Shown: in pieces, positions 1 through 7,907 of the stretch
Layout: every line of letters begins with the position of its first letter
Position numbering within the stretch: the first letter of the stretch is position 1
Program-made: the position numbers and the translations under genes
NCBI RefSeq assembly: GCF_001635455.1
Contig: NZ_LWEH01000001.1
Location: forward strand, 59,563 to 123,562
From: Vibrio sp. HI00D65
GTDB lineage: Bacteria; Pseudomonadota; Gammaproteobacteria; Enterobacterales; Vibrionaceae
Direction: 5' to 3'
DNA length: 64,000 nucleotides
The notes under the pieces: model-generated
Seen by the model: only the letters and a program-made list of their open reading frames with translations
Told to the model about the DNA's origin: nothing
The model's database searches: none

Positions 1-1
1 G

Positions 2-82
2 CTACCACCGGTTTCTACGGACCTGACGATAGAGCAGTATTTAGATGCGTTTGTGGCGGTGTTGGGGTGTGAGAAAGGTTAG
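2..82 (+). CDS. 3' end of an unidentified gene
   Basis: An open frame enters from the left edge and stops at TAG 80-82, giving a 26-residue C-terminal tail that ends LGCEKG. The tail looks like ordinary coding sequence (acidic helix, hydrophobic repeats), but it is too short to name a family. A perfect 11-bp hairpin lies about 90 bases downstream. It could also be a chance open frame. Confidence 0.4.
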   Translation, partial: LPPVSTDLTIEQYLDAFVAVLGCEKG

Positions 83-174
83 GTCAACTCGTTTTTTGGG
101 CGATTACTAGCCAGCACTTTTGCTAAATTAGCAAACCTCCAATAACTACAGATATGGAAATTTACTTTGACTAA

Positions 175-201
175 CTAGTGCGATGAATAACATCGCACTA
201 G
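175..201. terminator. perfect 11-bp inverted repeat between converging genes
   Basis: Arms 175-185 (ctagtgcgatg) and 191-201 are exact reverse complements around a 5-base loop. It sits between the end of the partial gene at 82 and the end of the queF remnant at 279. A T-run starts only about 12 bases after the right arm, so it may be a bidirectional terminator or simply a palindrome. Confidence 0.45.
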
Positions 202-278
202 AGAAAGTGTTGGTTTTTTTGTGTGTTTACAAACATGGGTTTACAAACAATGTTTGTGCAGCGAATTTTGTGTTAAAT

Positions 279-1033
279 TTATTGCATAGGGTTTCTAGCA
301 GAGCAAATTTCGCTTTCAAAGTCGCTACGGTAAGGGGTTATATCGAGCCAGCCTCGTCGCTTATATCTAGCAAAAACTGTCAGCTTTTCAGGCGCATAGC
401 ATCGTTTGATATCAGAATAAATACGATCGACACATTGCTCGTGAAATTCATTATGTTCACGAAATGAGATTAGATACCTCAGAAGACTCTCGTCATTGAT
501 TTTTGCTCCCTTATAACGAATATATACGCTTCCCCAATCTGGCTAATTCGTCACCAAACAGTTCGATTTCAAAAGGTGAGAGCATAAAGATTCAGAGACA
601 TATTCATCTACTTTACTTTCAGAGAGCGAATCCGCATCATACTCAAACGAGTCTACTGTGATGTCTAAACCATCAATACAATGAAATTGCTTATTTATTG
701 AGGTTTGTTGTGGTTCATCTACATCCGTAAATGATACCGTCACTTCAGCATCTGCAGCATTAGCTAAATCAGACTGCATTTTCTCAATAACAATCTCTTT
801 CGACTCAAAACATGTTTGATTCAAGCTATTTAAATACAATTTGAATGGCTTAGATTCAATCAAGTTGTCAGGAGTATGAGGAACTATAAACTCCGCTATT
901 GCGACGATTGGCTTTCCTTTAGATCTTTAATCTCATCTCTGCCTTTTTTTCTTGGGATAGGGTCGAGCAACTCAGGTTGATACTGAGAGATATACTCACT
1001 TCTTTTACCTAGGTTCTTATCGTAGGTTGTCAT
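279..1033 (-). pseudogene. queF: queF pseudogene (NADPH-dependent 7-cyano-7-deazaguanine reductase)
   Basis: QueF reduces preQ0 to preQ1 in queuosine biosynthesis. Reading from ATG 1033 the frame encodes a QueF-type N-terminus, then breaks. Homology resumes in another frame with the family block LIESKPFKLYLNS, the segment around the catalytic Cys (HCIDGLDITVD), LLKSNCLVTN, then [30 protein letters not shown] and a stop at 279-281. Two lesions are visible: a deletion with frame change near 900-920, where the segment before the GKPIVAIAEF stretch is missing, and a TAG at about 542-544 replacing the Gln before PDWGS. All other family motifs are kept, so the loss looks recent. A functional copy may exist elsewhere. 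Confidence 0.9.
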
Positions 1034-1403
1034 TATTATTTAGCTCCTTGACGTTGATTAAACGGGTAAAAGTTTTCTTGCGAAGTAAATAGGCGCGACA
1101 ATGAACAGCTATTCTACAAGCACCTCCTTGTCCATCTCTTCCTTAGTAGCCATCAGCTAACCACCACTATGTTAGAAGCAAATTCGATAATCTGCTCAAG
1201 AACTTCCTATTAACCATCGGCGATTGGGTCATGATCAATAACCAAGCGTTTTTCCAGCACGTAAATAACCACGGCGCTCCTCCCTATCGCTTGGAGAGGT
1301 AGCCCCCTGTGTGTATGATGAAAACATTCACATTCCTATATAATTTGCAATATATTGAAAGTAATAAATAAAATAGTAAAAATTATAGATTTTGGGGTGG
1401 AGC
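1034..1403. other. gene-poor stretch with decayed coding traces
   Basis: No intact gene is seen. On the minus strand around 1160-1270 there are short coding-like runs, for example VIDHDPIADG and EVLEQIIEFASNIVVV, interrupted by stops. They look like the debris of a gene that was upstream of queF, but the family is not recognisable. An AT-rich promoter-like stretch at 1335-1390 precedes the next gene. Confidence 0.35.
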
Positions 1404-1780
1404 ATGACCCCATATCAAGGGGTAGTTGCAGGAGGAGGGTTTGTTAATCTCTTTTTGTTAATGTTGATGCTCTCGAATCTAGGCGTTTTTTCTGAGAAGG
1501 CCGGAGAAGCCTCAGCTAAGCCATATTTCCGCTGGTTTCAGTGGGTGATAGTTCTCCCGCTTTCATTTGCAGACACGTATTACAACCTCTACAGTTCGCT
1601 GACTCAAGTATCCTCACTGGCCGTGCTCATTTCAGGATCTATTTTCTTTGTTTGTATTAGCAGTCGCTCTACTACTACATCGTAGAGCATCCTTTTGAAG
1701 TTGCTAAAGATAAGGCGGAGACTGAAGAAAAAAGAGGGCGATTTAAGAGAAGAGCTGAACACGCTCAATCCAAGCGATAA
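1404..1780 (+). pseudogene. frameshifted small membrane protein
   Basis: From ATG 1404 (GGGTGG upstream; an in-frame ATG lies at 1392) the frame encodes about 85 residues. They include a hydrophobic N-terminal helix (FVNLFLLMLMLSNLGVF), a second one (WFQWVIVLPLSFA) and a third (LAVLISGSIFFV). The frame then shifts near 1655 and ends at 1684. The sensible continuation is in another frame, with a Tyr-rich segment and a charged tail (KDKAETEEKRGRFKRR) that stops at 1778-1780 just before a terminator. This reads as one three-helix inner-membrane protein broken by a frameshift. The family is not recognised. A sequencing indel is the alternative explanation. Confidence 0.55.
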
Positions 1781-1800
1781 ACTTTCCCTCCCACATCGTG

Positions 1801-1825
1801 AGCGCTGAATTAATCAGCGCTTTTT
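1801..1825 (+). terminator. rho-independent terminator
   Basis: The 8-bp stem agcgctga/tcagcgct with a 5-base loop is followed by a T-run. It lies about 20 bases after the stop of the broken membrane-protein gene. Confidence 0.6.
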
Positions 1826-2009
1826 ATTGCGCGTTTTTGGGCAATTGGGAAGGGGATTCCCAATTGCCTTGCCGCCATAGTTGATACTCGTCTATGTCTG
1901 GGTGAACCCACACTTCAGTGTTCCGCTACGGATTTTCGTGAATGCTATACCCATCTTCTTTTGCACGCTTTCCTTGCTGAATAATCTGATATTTGGTCAA
2001 AATACTCAC
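1824..2009 (-). pseudogene. small ORF with one internal stop, unknown family
   Basis: From GTG 2009 (GGTG context) a 61-codon frame runs to TAA at 1824-1826 with a single in-frame TAG about half way. The flanking peptide is protein-like (YQIIQQGKRAKEDGYSIHE, then TEVWVHPDIDEYQLWRQGN). The Trp- and charge-rich composition recalls small ribosome-modulation-factor-like or phage-borne proteins, but no family can be named. It shares the decay of its neighbours. Confidence 0.45.
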
Positions 2010-2218
2010 CTTTTATTTGTTTGTACGAATTTTAACCATGCAATAGAAACTTGCTAAGAGTTAAATATACTCCAAGATATCGGATTTATACGTTTTCAAA
2101 ACTGGAGCTCTATTACCGCTCGTATCATCAACCGAACAAACCGAGTAAAATAAATGGCCGTTTGAATTAAAAAAGTATTGAAAGATTCTTCATAAAGTAC
2201 CTTTAGAGTGCATAAAGA

Positions 2219-2244
2219 GACCGCCACGGTGGACGGTCATTTTA
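2219..2244. terminator. imperfect hairpin with T-run
   Basis: gaccgccac pairs with gtggacggtc (one bulged A) with almost no loop, followed by attttat. It is a possible terminator for material at the left; no intact gene ends here. Confidence 0.3.
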
Positions 2245-2303
2245 TAGTAAAGCTATTTATTCATACAAATTGAGCCTACACTCAATACGCCCACATGGAG
2301 AAC

Positions 2304-2460
2304 TTAGCTATTGTGATTTGCCGTTCGATCAGCAAGTACTTCTTTGAACGCCAAAATCACATTCAGTGCCGCAGGAAAGCCAGCGTAACAAGTCATCTAA
2401 ATTATCACCTCCTTAATCTCTTCTTCATTGCAACCCACATTAAGCGCCGTATTAAACACG
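2304..2460 (-). pseudogene. carboxymuconolactone decarboxylase (CMD/AhpD-like) remnant
   Basis: The frame reads FNTALNVGCNEEEIKEVI, then a TAG, then MTCYAGFPAALNVILAFKEVLADR and TAA at 2304-2306. These are the C-terminal signatures of the CMD family (the helix with GC-x-EEI, the YAGFPAA motif and a KEV tail). The stop replaces the Gln normally found before the YAGFPAA block. The 5' half is missing because the IS6-type remnant begins at 2461. In the intact family this small alpha-helical protein is usually a thiol-based peroxidase or lactone decarboxylase. Confidence 0.75.
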
Positions 2461-2651
2461 TCAAGCTCTAGTTTGGAAGTCAACGGAAGGAGCCTTGGCT
2501 AATTGCGTGGGCGTGAAATCTGGACTATTTTGAAACAAGACCAGATAGATGTTGAAGGCAAGGCGGCCTTTGAGTGATTCTACGCGCTCGCAGTATAATT
2601 ATATCTGTAGGATGGGCCTGTCAAGCTTCTAACTAGATTTGCGACAGAACC
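2461..2651 (+). mobile_element. 3' remnant of an IS6-family element, copy 1
   Basis: The segment is nearly identical to the last about 170 bases of the remnant at 8948-9115 and lies in the same orientation. Both start at tcaagctcta, run through the transposase tail (GWKSTEGTLAN in copy 2) and finish with the end repeat that reads, inverted, ggttctgtcgcaaatctag. This is the GGCTCTGTCGCAAA type of IS6 terminus. Only the distal end is left here. It joins the CMD remnant directly, so the IS replaced or deleted the 5' part of that gene. Confidence 0.75.
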
Positions 2652-2709
2652 AATTACACCGGACTCTTCTTTCTCGTCAACCTTCAGTCTTTGCAACAAT
2701 CACGTCCAA

Positions 2710-2922
2710 TCAATTTTTAAGTACTTTATTAGTTATCTTTTGAGCAAATGGAGAAAAAAAGAATGATATAATTCCAGCGGCTGGCCAGGCTAATAAAAAA
2801 GCATTTACCCACAATTTAAAAAAAACTGGCGAACTGCCTATGTTTAAGTACGTAACCCATAAAGTCATTAGTGATGATAAAAAAAAAGACATTATAGTAG
2901 AAAATAAAACACGACGTTTCAT
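2710..2922 (-). CDS. DUF2798 family small membrane protein
   Basis: This is a 70-residue protein with two predicted membrane helices (FSTIMSFFLSSLMTLWVTYLN and FLLAWPAAGIISFFFSPF). The arrangement, the MS-x-LSxLMTxWVT motif, the F-x-x-WVNAFLLAWP segment and the final P-x-x-x-K/R-I region match DUF2798, whose function is unknown. It lies downstream of the HAD phosphatase gene on the same strand but is separated by 128 bases that contain an octamer repeat, so it may have its own promoter. It is as AT-rich as the operon above it and lies inside the IS-bounded segment. Confidence 0.7.
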   Translation of the reverse strand: MKRRVLFSTIMSFFLSSLMTLWVTYLNIGSSPVFFKLWVNAFLLAWPAAGIISFFFSPFAQKITNKVLKN

Positions 2923-2987
2923 ATTAAATCCTATTAATTTAATTAATATATTATGATTTTAATATAGCTGTATTTATAAAACATTTA

Positions 2988-3017
2988 ACAGAGATACAGA
3001 GATACAGAGATACAGAG
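2988..3017. repeat. octamer tandem repeat acagagat x 3.75
   Basis: Units at 2988-2995, 2996-3003, 3004-3011 and a partial unit 3012-3017 are perfect copies. The repeat lies 66-95 bases before the start codon of the DUF2798 gene and after the end of the HAD gene. A repeat of this size can change copy number by slipped-strand mispairing. It lies outside any coding region, so an effect would be on transcription or spacing. Confidence 0.85.
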
Positions 3018-3050
3018 TATGATGTTTAATTAATCCCTTTTCATAGTTAA

Positions 3051-3731
3051 CTAATAATTATCTATAATTCTCCATCCACGTAATTTAGCACTCGATATTG
3101 TTTCTTTGTCCTTAGAAACAATTACGCCATCAGAGACACAAGATAACATTTGAAAGTCTGAAATATGGTCCCCATAAGCAATGCATTCATTAGATTCTAC
3201 ATTATGCAATTTCATAAATTTTTCTACAACAACGGCCTTACCATCTCCAATTGTTTGAGGAGGAATAATTTCTCCAGTTAGAATTCCATTTTCTTCTCTA
3301 ATCCGTGTCGCAAGAACGTAGTCAACACGCAAGTCTCTAGCAATAAGCTCAATTAGTTTAGCTATAGAACCAGAAACAAATACGAGTTTAGTATTACTTT
3401 TCTTAAGGATATTAATTTCATCTATAATAGGATTAATAAAAAAGGATTCTCCCATTAATTTTTTTGTTATTTCATACCACTTTTCTACTATCGATTGAAA
3501 CTTACATGAGTCAACACTTGAAAAAATACGGTAATACTCTTGATTTATTTCTTCACGAGGTCGTCCATTTTTCCAGTCATTTTTAATTTTCAACATATAC
3601 TGATTGAAAATTAATTGCCCTTCTAATGGATTTATTTCATTATAAAAAAACTCTAAAAATTTAAACATTGTTTTAAAGCTAACTACGGTTTCATCTACAT
3701 CAAAAAACGCATATTTGTAAGATTTAGACAT
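3051..3731 (-). CDS. HAD-IB family phosphatase
   Basis: This 226-residue cytosolic protein carries the HAD superfamily motifs. Motif I is FFDVDETVV (nucleophile Asp and acid/base Asp) at about 10-18, motif II is VSGS at about 119, a conserved Lys lies near 162, and motif III is GDHISD at about 187-192. The cap pattern and HAD-IB type resemble SerB-like phosphatases and lipid or phospho-alcohol phosphatases. The gene is last in the coupled operon, starting 9 bases after the AfsA-like gene. In gamma-butyrolactone synthesis the AfsA product is a phosphate ester that must be dephosphorylated, and this enzyme is the obvious candidate in the operon; that role is inferred. Phosphoserine phosphatase is an alternative, but its context here is unusual. 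Confidence 0.8.
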   Translation of the reverse strand: MSKSYKYAFFDVDETVVSFKTMFKFLEFFYNEINPLEGQLIFNQYMLKIKNDWKNGRPREEINQEYYRIFSSVDSCKFQSIVEKWYEITKKLMGESFFINPIIDEINILKKSNTKLVFVSGSIAKLIELIARDLRVDYVLATRIREENGILTGEIIPPQTIGDGKAVVVEKFMKLHNVESNECIAYGDHISDFQMLSCVSDGVIVSKDKETISSAKLRGWRIIDNY

Positions 3732-3740
3732 ATTACACTT

Positions 3741-4415
3741 CTATATTTTTGGGATTGACAACTTTTCAGTTAGAGCTGCAAGTTTTTCTGGTGTCAGAGA
3801 TGCTTTTATTTTGAAATTCGCACACACTTTTGAATACTGCGATATTAAAATTTCAGCCTCTAAATTCGATTCCATTTTTGATATGTTAAAATTCATTATT
3901 GAAATTTTACCATCAACTTCTAATGGATAAACATAATTAACAAATTCGCTTGAAATTGATTTCAATACAAATCGAGATTTAGCTGACAGGTCTTCAAAAT
4001 ATACCTCGAGAACCGAAATTAAAGACTGCCTTGCAGCTTCTATCAACAATAAACCTGGAACGTGTATACCTGTAACATGATCAGATAATATCTCACTATC
4101 TTTGTTTATTCTAATTTTGAAGGAAAAATCCCTCTCACTTAATCTATTCAAGTTAGATATCAAAACATTTTTTTTGTTTTTCTTATGTACGGACTCTTGG
4201 TTAACCCACTCAATATTATTGATAAAATTTATTTTTTCATCTACCATTGAACTCAAAGTTAATACATCACCATGTGATAGGCCCTGACCTAAGTAAATAC
4301 TATTAAACTTTTCATCATCGAAATTATCACTAAAACACAAAGGAGATAGTATATTTTTTTTATTAACAAAGGAATTAAATTCTTCACCAACAACTATGCA
4401 AAAATTATCACTCAT
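3741..4415 (-). CDS. single-domain AfsA-like hotdog protein (butyrolactone synthase-like)
   Basis: This 224-residue protein has the AfsA hotdog signature in its middle. A lead-in of the form VLISNLNRL..DFSFKIRI is followed by SDHVTGIHVPGLLLIEAARQ at about 113-132. The Glu and Arg-Gln of the LLLIEAARQ helix are the conserved residues of AfsA/ScbA enzymes, which transfer a beta-ketoacyl group from ACP to dihydroxyacetone phosphate in gamma-butyrolactone signal synthesis. Classical actinobacterial AfsA proteins are about 300 residues with two hotdog repeats. This one has a single clear repeat plus an unassigned about 80-residue N-terminus. It overlaps the ACP gene by 8 bases (ATGAGTGA), so translation is coupled. 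A FabZ-like dehydratase is the alternative, but the FabZ His/Glu active-site pattern is not seen. Confidence 0.75.
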   Translation of the reverse strand: MSDNFCIVVGEEFNSFVNKKNILSPLCFSDNFDDEKFNSIYLGQGLSHGDVLTLSSMVDEKINFINNIEWVNQESVHKKNKKNVLISNLNRLSERDFSFKIRINKDSEILSDHVTGIHVPGLLLIEAARQSLISVLEVYFEDLSAKSRFVLKSISSEFVNYVYPLEVDGKISIMNFNISKMESNLEAEILISQYSKVCANFKIKASLTPEKLAALTEKLSIPKI

Positions 4416-4701
4416 GAATAACCTCTATAGTTTTATCATTAACTATCGTCTGATAATAAACATCAACAAACTCACCTATTGTCGAAATGTCTGAGATGGA
4501 ATAAATCTCACTAAAAGGCTCAACTAAAATATCGTCCTGTACCAGCATTATTAGCTGTGCCATCATCAATGATTTGAATTCTAAATCTTTAACAAAACTA
4601 GTGCTGTCAAAAACATTTCTTTCTGATGAATCGTCAATGTCGTTTAAAATAAGTTTGATTTTATTAGTAACAATGTTAAATACTTCATTTCTTGTTAGCA
4701 T
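4408..4701 (-). CDS. acyl carrier protein
   Basis: This is a 97-residue acidic four-helix carrier protein. The phosphopantetheine site is the Ser in DLEFKSLMMAQL (about residues 40-51), a variant of the usual DxGxDSL, with helix III/IV around ISDISTIGEFVDVYYQ. Family proteins carry acyl groups as thioesters for partner enzymes. It lies between the dehydrogenase and the AfsA-like gene and overlaps both (ATGCTAA with the former, ATGAGTGA with the latter). It is probably charged by the neighbouring acyl-AMP ligase and modified by the operon's own phosphopantetheinyl transferase. Phe-Lys in place of the conserved Asp before the Ser is unusual and may restrict its partners. Confidence 0.85.
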   Translation of the reverse strand: MLTRNEVFNIVTNKIKLILNDIDDSSERNVFDSTSFVKDLEFKSLMMAQLIMLVQDDILVEPFSEIYSISDISTIGEFVDVYYQTIVNDKTIEVIHE

Positions 4702-5417
4702 GTCATGCCTCCATCTACAATTATATTTTGCCCCGTTATAAAAGATGCTTTATCAGATGCTATAAATAATACCGCATTTGAAATATCCTGTATCTTGGCG
4801 ATTCTACCTAGTGGTGTTCTTTTTAATATCTGATTTCTTCTTTCTTCGTTTAAATATGAAACTAGTTCTGTTTCAAAAAAACCTGGTGATATAGTGTTTA
4901 CTCGAATATTTGAAGGAGCTAATTCTTTTGCAAGACTCCGTGTAATCCCATCTAATCCAGCTTTTGATGCTGTATAAACAGATACTCCCTTATGACCTCT
5001 AACTGAATTTATAGAAGATATATTTATGATCACTCCACTTTTGTTTTTAATCATAGATGAAATACATAATTTTGTGAATTTAATAGGGTTTGTTAGGTTT
5101 AAATTAATTGTTTTATCTATGTCGATCATCGGAGTGAATGAGAGTAGACCCTCAAATAAGTATGCTGAATTATTAATTAAAATATCAACTTGACCAAATT
5201 TACCTTTAACTTGATTGTGGAATTCTTTTAGATTTTCAAATTTTTCTGCATCTACTGGCATCCAAAAAAAACTTTCATTTTTCTGTAATGTTTCTATGCT
5301 TCTATTCAGTTTCCTACTGAATGTCGCTACTTTGTATCCGGAATCAAGAAATTGTTTAACCAATTCATACCCCAGACCTTTACTTCCGCCTGTAATAATA
5401 ACAACTTTATTTTTCAA
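4695..5417 (-). CDS. short-chain dehydrogenase/reductase (FabG-like)
   Basis: This 240-residue classical SDR has a Rossmann NAD(P) motif TGGSKGLG near the N-terminus, NNSAY in the NNAG position, catalytic Ser in ISSINSVRG and YTASK for Tyr and Lys. It also has the PGFFETE segment and a C-terminal ITGQNIIVDGGMTC. FabG-type enzymes reduce beta-ketoacyl-ACP. In this operon it could reduce the acyl chain or the butenolide ring. TTG 5417 is preferred because a GAGAG purine run precedes it. An upstream TTG at 5432 would add five residues but has no ribosome binding site. It overlaps the ligase gene end and the ACP start (ATGCTAA), consistent with coupled translation. Confidence 0.85.
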   Translation of the reverse strand: MKNKVVIITGGSKGLGYELVKQFLDSGYKVATFSRKLNRSIETLQKNESFFWMPVDAEKFENLKEFHNQVKGKFGQVDILINNSAYLFEGLLSFTPMIDIDKTINLNLTNPIKFTKLCISSMIKNKSGVIINISSINSVRGHKGVSVYTASKAGLDGITRSLAKELAPSNIRVNTISPGFFETELVSYLNEERRNQILKRTPLGRIAKIQDISNAVLFIASDKASFITGQNIIVDGGMTC

Positions 5418-6762
5418 AATGATCTCTCTCAAATTTTCTAACTTTTTTATAGCGATTTGAATATAGATCTTTATCTATAAATACGATAACCATAGGGATT
5501 TTATATTCTGATAAGTTTCTCTTACAATAGTTGATGATTTCTTTTCTTAACATTGATGTATCAGAGTCAATTTTAGCATTTATAAATGCTTTTATACCCA
5601 TTCCCGTTATAGGGTTTTTTTCTCCAACCACTGAAACATCAACTACATCATCAACTTCTAAGATTGTATTTTCAACTTCCGTTGGATAAACTTTCTCGCC
5701 TCCAACATTTATGATCTCAGATTTCCTACCAAGTATTTTCATATACTCTTTTTTTTCATCAAACTCTATAACATCTTGAGTATTAAAATATCCATCTTCA
5801 TCAAATGGAGATTCAGCATTTAAGTAACCAAGCATTGCTGTGTCTGATTTTATCCATAAAATGTTGTCTTTTACTCTGTAATCAAATCCTTTTCCACCAA
5901 TTTTTAACCAAAGTTCATGGTTGTTTTTTGATTTTGTTGGTAGTATTCCCACTTCAGATAAACCATATGTCTGCTTAAATTTAACTTTAGTAAGCAATGT
6001 TGATATTTTCGTTAGCGTTGATTTTGGCATAGGCTCTGTGCCATATGTAATTAGTTTTAGTGAAGACAAATCATAATTCTCAAACAATCCGCTCATCAGC
6101 AACATATTAATGAAAGTTGGAGTTGTTGGCAGTATTTCTACAGACCATTGCTGTATATCTTTTAATACATCTAATGCTTGGCGTGTCTTAGGGATCACAA
6201 CTAGTCCCCCTGAGCTTAATGTATAAAAAATTGTATTAATTCCACCAATGTGGTCAAATGATAAAAATGACATTATATTGAGATTTTTGTCTGATTTTTT
6301 AAACTTTTCAGCCATTTTGTCAAAATTTAAAACAGTTCCTTTAGGTTCTCCAGTTGTTCCAGAACTGAATAGAACTAAACCAGAAGCGTTAATTGCCGTT
6401 AATTTTTCATAAAGTTTGTGGCCAATATTTCTAGATGACGGATACACTTTGTTACTCACAGAGTCTAATCTATACTGAACATTCGCTACTTTTAAATACT
6501 TATCTATACTTTCTTTGTTGATTGAGTTTATAGGTACAATGATATTTTTATTTTCTATAAGTGCAATGATCGCTGCCATTACCCATGGCGAGCTTTCCCC
6601 CTCTACTGAAACCACAGCACCTTTAGGTACATTTGAAAAATAGATGATATCTTTCCACTCACATACATAATTATACATTTGGTTATATGTGGTTATCTTA
6701 TCTTTGTAAACCACAGCTTTTTCATCAGCACATGATAGAAACCTATCCAGTAACCAATCCAT
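5407..6762 (-). CDS. acyl-AMP ligase (ANL superfamily)
   Basis: This is a 451-residue adenylate-forming enzyme. The P-loop-like A3 motif is LFSSGTTGEPKGT (about 137-149), with YGLSEVG for the A5 aromatic/Glu motif, the TQDV segment for A7 and GRKSEIINVGGEKVYP for A8. The A10 Lys is probably in NRYKKVRK near the C-terminus. Family members activate a carboxylic acid with ATP and pass it to CoA or a carrier protein. The adjacent ACP gene suggests the carrier is the acceptor. At 451 residues it is short for the family. ATG 6762 was chosen over 6795 because AAGGAG lies 7 bases upstream. The gene overlaps the phosphopantetheinyl transferase gene by 20 bases. Confidence 0.85.
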   Translation of the reverse strand: MDWLLDRFLSCADEKAVVYKDKITTYNQMYNYVCEWKDIIYFSNVPKGAVVSVEGESSPWVMAAIIALIENKNIIVPINSINKESIDKYLKVANVQYRLDSVSNKVYPSSRNIGHKLYEKLTAINASGLVLFSSGTTGEPKGTVLNFDKMAEKFKKSDKNLNIMSFLSFDHIGGINTIFYTLSSGGLVVIPKTRQALDVLKDIQQWSVEILPTTPTFINMLLMSGLFENYDLSSLKLITYGTEPMPKSTLTKISTLLTKVKFKQTYGLSEVGILPTKSKNNHELWLKIGGKGFDYRVKDNILWIKSDTAMLGYLNAESPFDEDGYFNTQDVIEFDEKKEYMKILGRKSEIINVGGEKVYPTEVENTILEVDDVVDVSVVGEKNPITGMGIKAFINAKIDSDTSMLRKEIINYCKRNLSEYKIPMVIVFIDKDLYSNRYKKVRKFERDHFEK

Positions 6763-7264
6763 TGTAATTCTCCTTACATTTTTTACTAAGACCAACTGAT
6801 AAGTGCAAATCGTTATAGTTTGACATATATATTACATTTCTACTTGTAGGTAGTGATTTTTCAGCCACGAAGTTTACTCTCCATAACTCAAAATCTTTTG
6901 TTTTTTTAACGAAATTAACATTACTCCCTTTTAATATAATAGATAAACCATCTCCGTTTATTTTTGATGCAGCTTCTTTTATTGTCCACGTTTTCCTATC
7001 AATAACACTTATATCACTATTTTTTTTGTCTTCAATATCTATTGAAACAATATGACTTAGACTGACAGCAATGGCATAGTATTTTCTTGAATGTGACGCA
7101 TTAAATGATATTTCATTGTCATATATATATGGTCGAATATTTTCTCTTTTAACTATATCAATTTTTTTTTTGTTAGTATGTTTTCTTAATATACTTTTTA
7201 GTATTTCTTCTTGATTTAAATTTAACCAATCGCACTTTCTGAAAACATATGTATAAAAAGACAT
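6743..7264 (-). CDS. 4'-phosphopantetheinyl transferase, small Sfp-like
   Basis: This is a 173-residue protein with the two core motifs of Sfp/Gsp-type transferases: SIDIED (magnesium-binding acidic residues, about 88-93) and WTIKEAASK (about 105-113). Upstream, SFNASHSRKYYAIAV matches the FNxSHS block. These enzymes attach the CoA-derived phosphopantetheine arm to carrier-protein Ser. It is shorter than the 220-240 residues of Sfp, lacking part of the N-terminal pseudo-repeat. It starts immediately after the DUF2165 stop and overlaps the ligase gene. The likely substrate is the ACP encoded three genes downstream. It is clearly separate from the EntD-like enzyme of the metallophore locus. Confidence 0.85.
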   Translation of the reverse strand: MSFYTYVFRKCDWLNLNQEEILKSILRKHTNKKKIDIVKRENIRPYIYDNEISFNASHSRKYYAIAVSLSHIVSIDIEDKKNSDISVIDRKTWTIKEAASKINGDGLSIILKGSNVNFVKKTKDFELWRVNFVAEKSLPTSRNVIYMSNYNDLHLSVGLSKKCKENYNGLVTG

Positions 7265-7765
7265 TTATAGGTACTTATTTTCAGTTGAGTTAAACATTAT
7301 ATAACCTAATATTGAAATTATGATTCCCAGCAAGTGAACCATTTGAAACGAACCTTGATGCATCCAGTACCCAAACCACATACCACTACAAAGCAAACAT
7401 GTAAAAACAGACATAAATGCTGAGATACTCAAGTTTATATAATTAAGGGTTTTATCTCTCAAGTCCCTTTTTTTTATAAGGTCGCTTAAATAAAGAAAAA
7501 ATGCACTCCACATCAAAAAGTCAATTACTGCTTCAAGAGTTATTACTCCCCAGAGTAATACATTGGGTAAGAAAGGTAAGTTTACGGCTCTCCATAATAA
7601 CCCTTCACCAACACCACTACCCACTGTGAATAAATCCATGGTCAAGACATTTTTTATAAACGAAGTGTTTGTTTCTGGATCCGTAATGTTATTTAAAGTA
7701 ATAAAGGTCATCCACAGTGAAAATGTAAATAAATAGATAATTTTCGGCAAGTGCTTACTCAGCAT
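7265..7765 (-). CDS. DUF2165 family integral membrane protein
   Basis: This about 166-residue protein has four predicted membrane helices. The first is followed by LNNITDPETNTSFIKNVL and MDLF, the hallmark of DUF2165, and there is a later LLWRAVNLPF with an acidic residue in helix 2. Function is unknown for the family. It is first in the operon, directly upstream of the phosphopantetheinyl transferase gene. ATG 7765 has AAGGA nine bases upstream. The frame extends to 7831, but that longer start has no ribosome binding site. As the only membrane protein in the operon it could serve in export, sensing or membrane anchoring of the product, which is speculative. Confidence 0.7.
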   Translation of the reverse strand: MLSKHLPKIIYLFTFSLWMTFITLNNITDPETNTSFIKNVLTMDLFTVGSGVGEGLLWRAVNLPFLPNVLLWGVITLEAVIDFLMWSAFFLYLSDLIKKRDLRDKTLNYINLSISAFMSVFTCLLCSGMWFGYWMHQGSFQMVHLLGIIISILGYIMFNSTENKYL

Positions 7766-7907
7766 TGTAAAGATCCTTTTTAAATTTTCGTTTTGTATTA
7801 GTGACTTCAACTTTAGTAACACTACACTCATTGTCGCGAGGCGTCAATTGTTTTATTAATAATTTTATAAAAGTATCTAAAGAGCATTAGGTGAGCTTTT
7901 GGTACTT

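Noticed and set aside
183..467. 94-codon open frame on the plus strand
   Set aside because: It lies antisense to the readable queF remnant and starts inside a palindrome; no ribosome binding site or protein-like composition.
2461..2651. Possible CRISPR-like or attC repeat because the segment recurs at 8940-9115
   Set aside because: Two copies only, each ending in an IS6-type terminus, with readable transposase tail in copy 2; no spacer array and no integron attC structure.
3741..4415. FabA/FabZ-type dehydratase instead of AfsA-like
   Set aside because: The hotdog helix reads VPGLLLIEAARQ with Arg-Gln after the Glu, the AfsA pattern; the FabZ His-loop and its usual PGH-type motif are absent.
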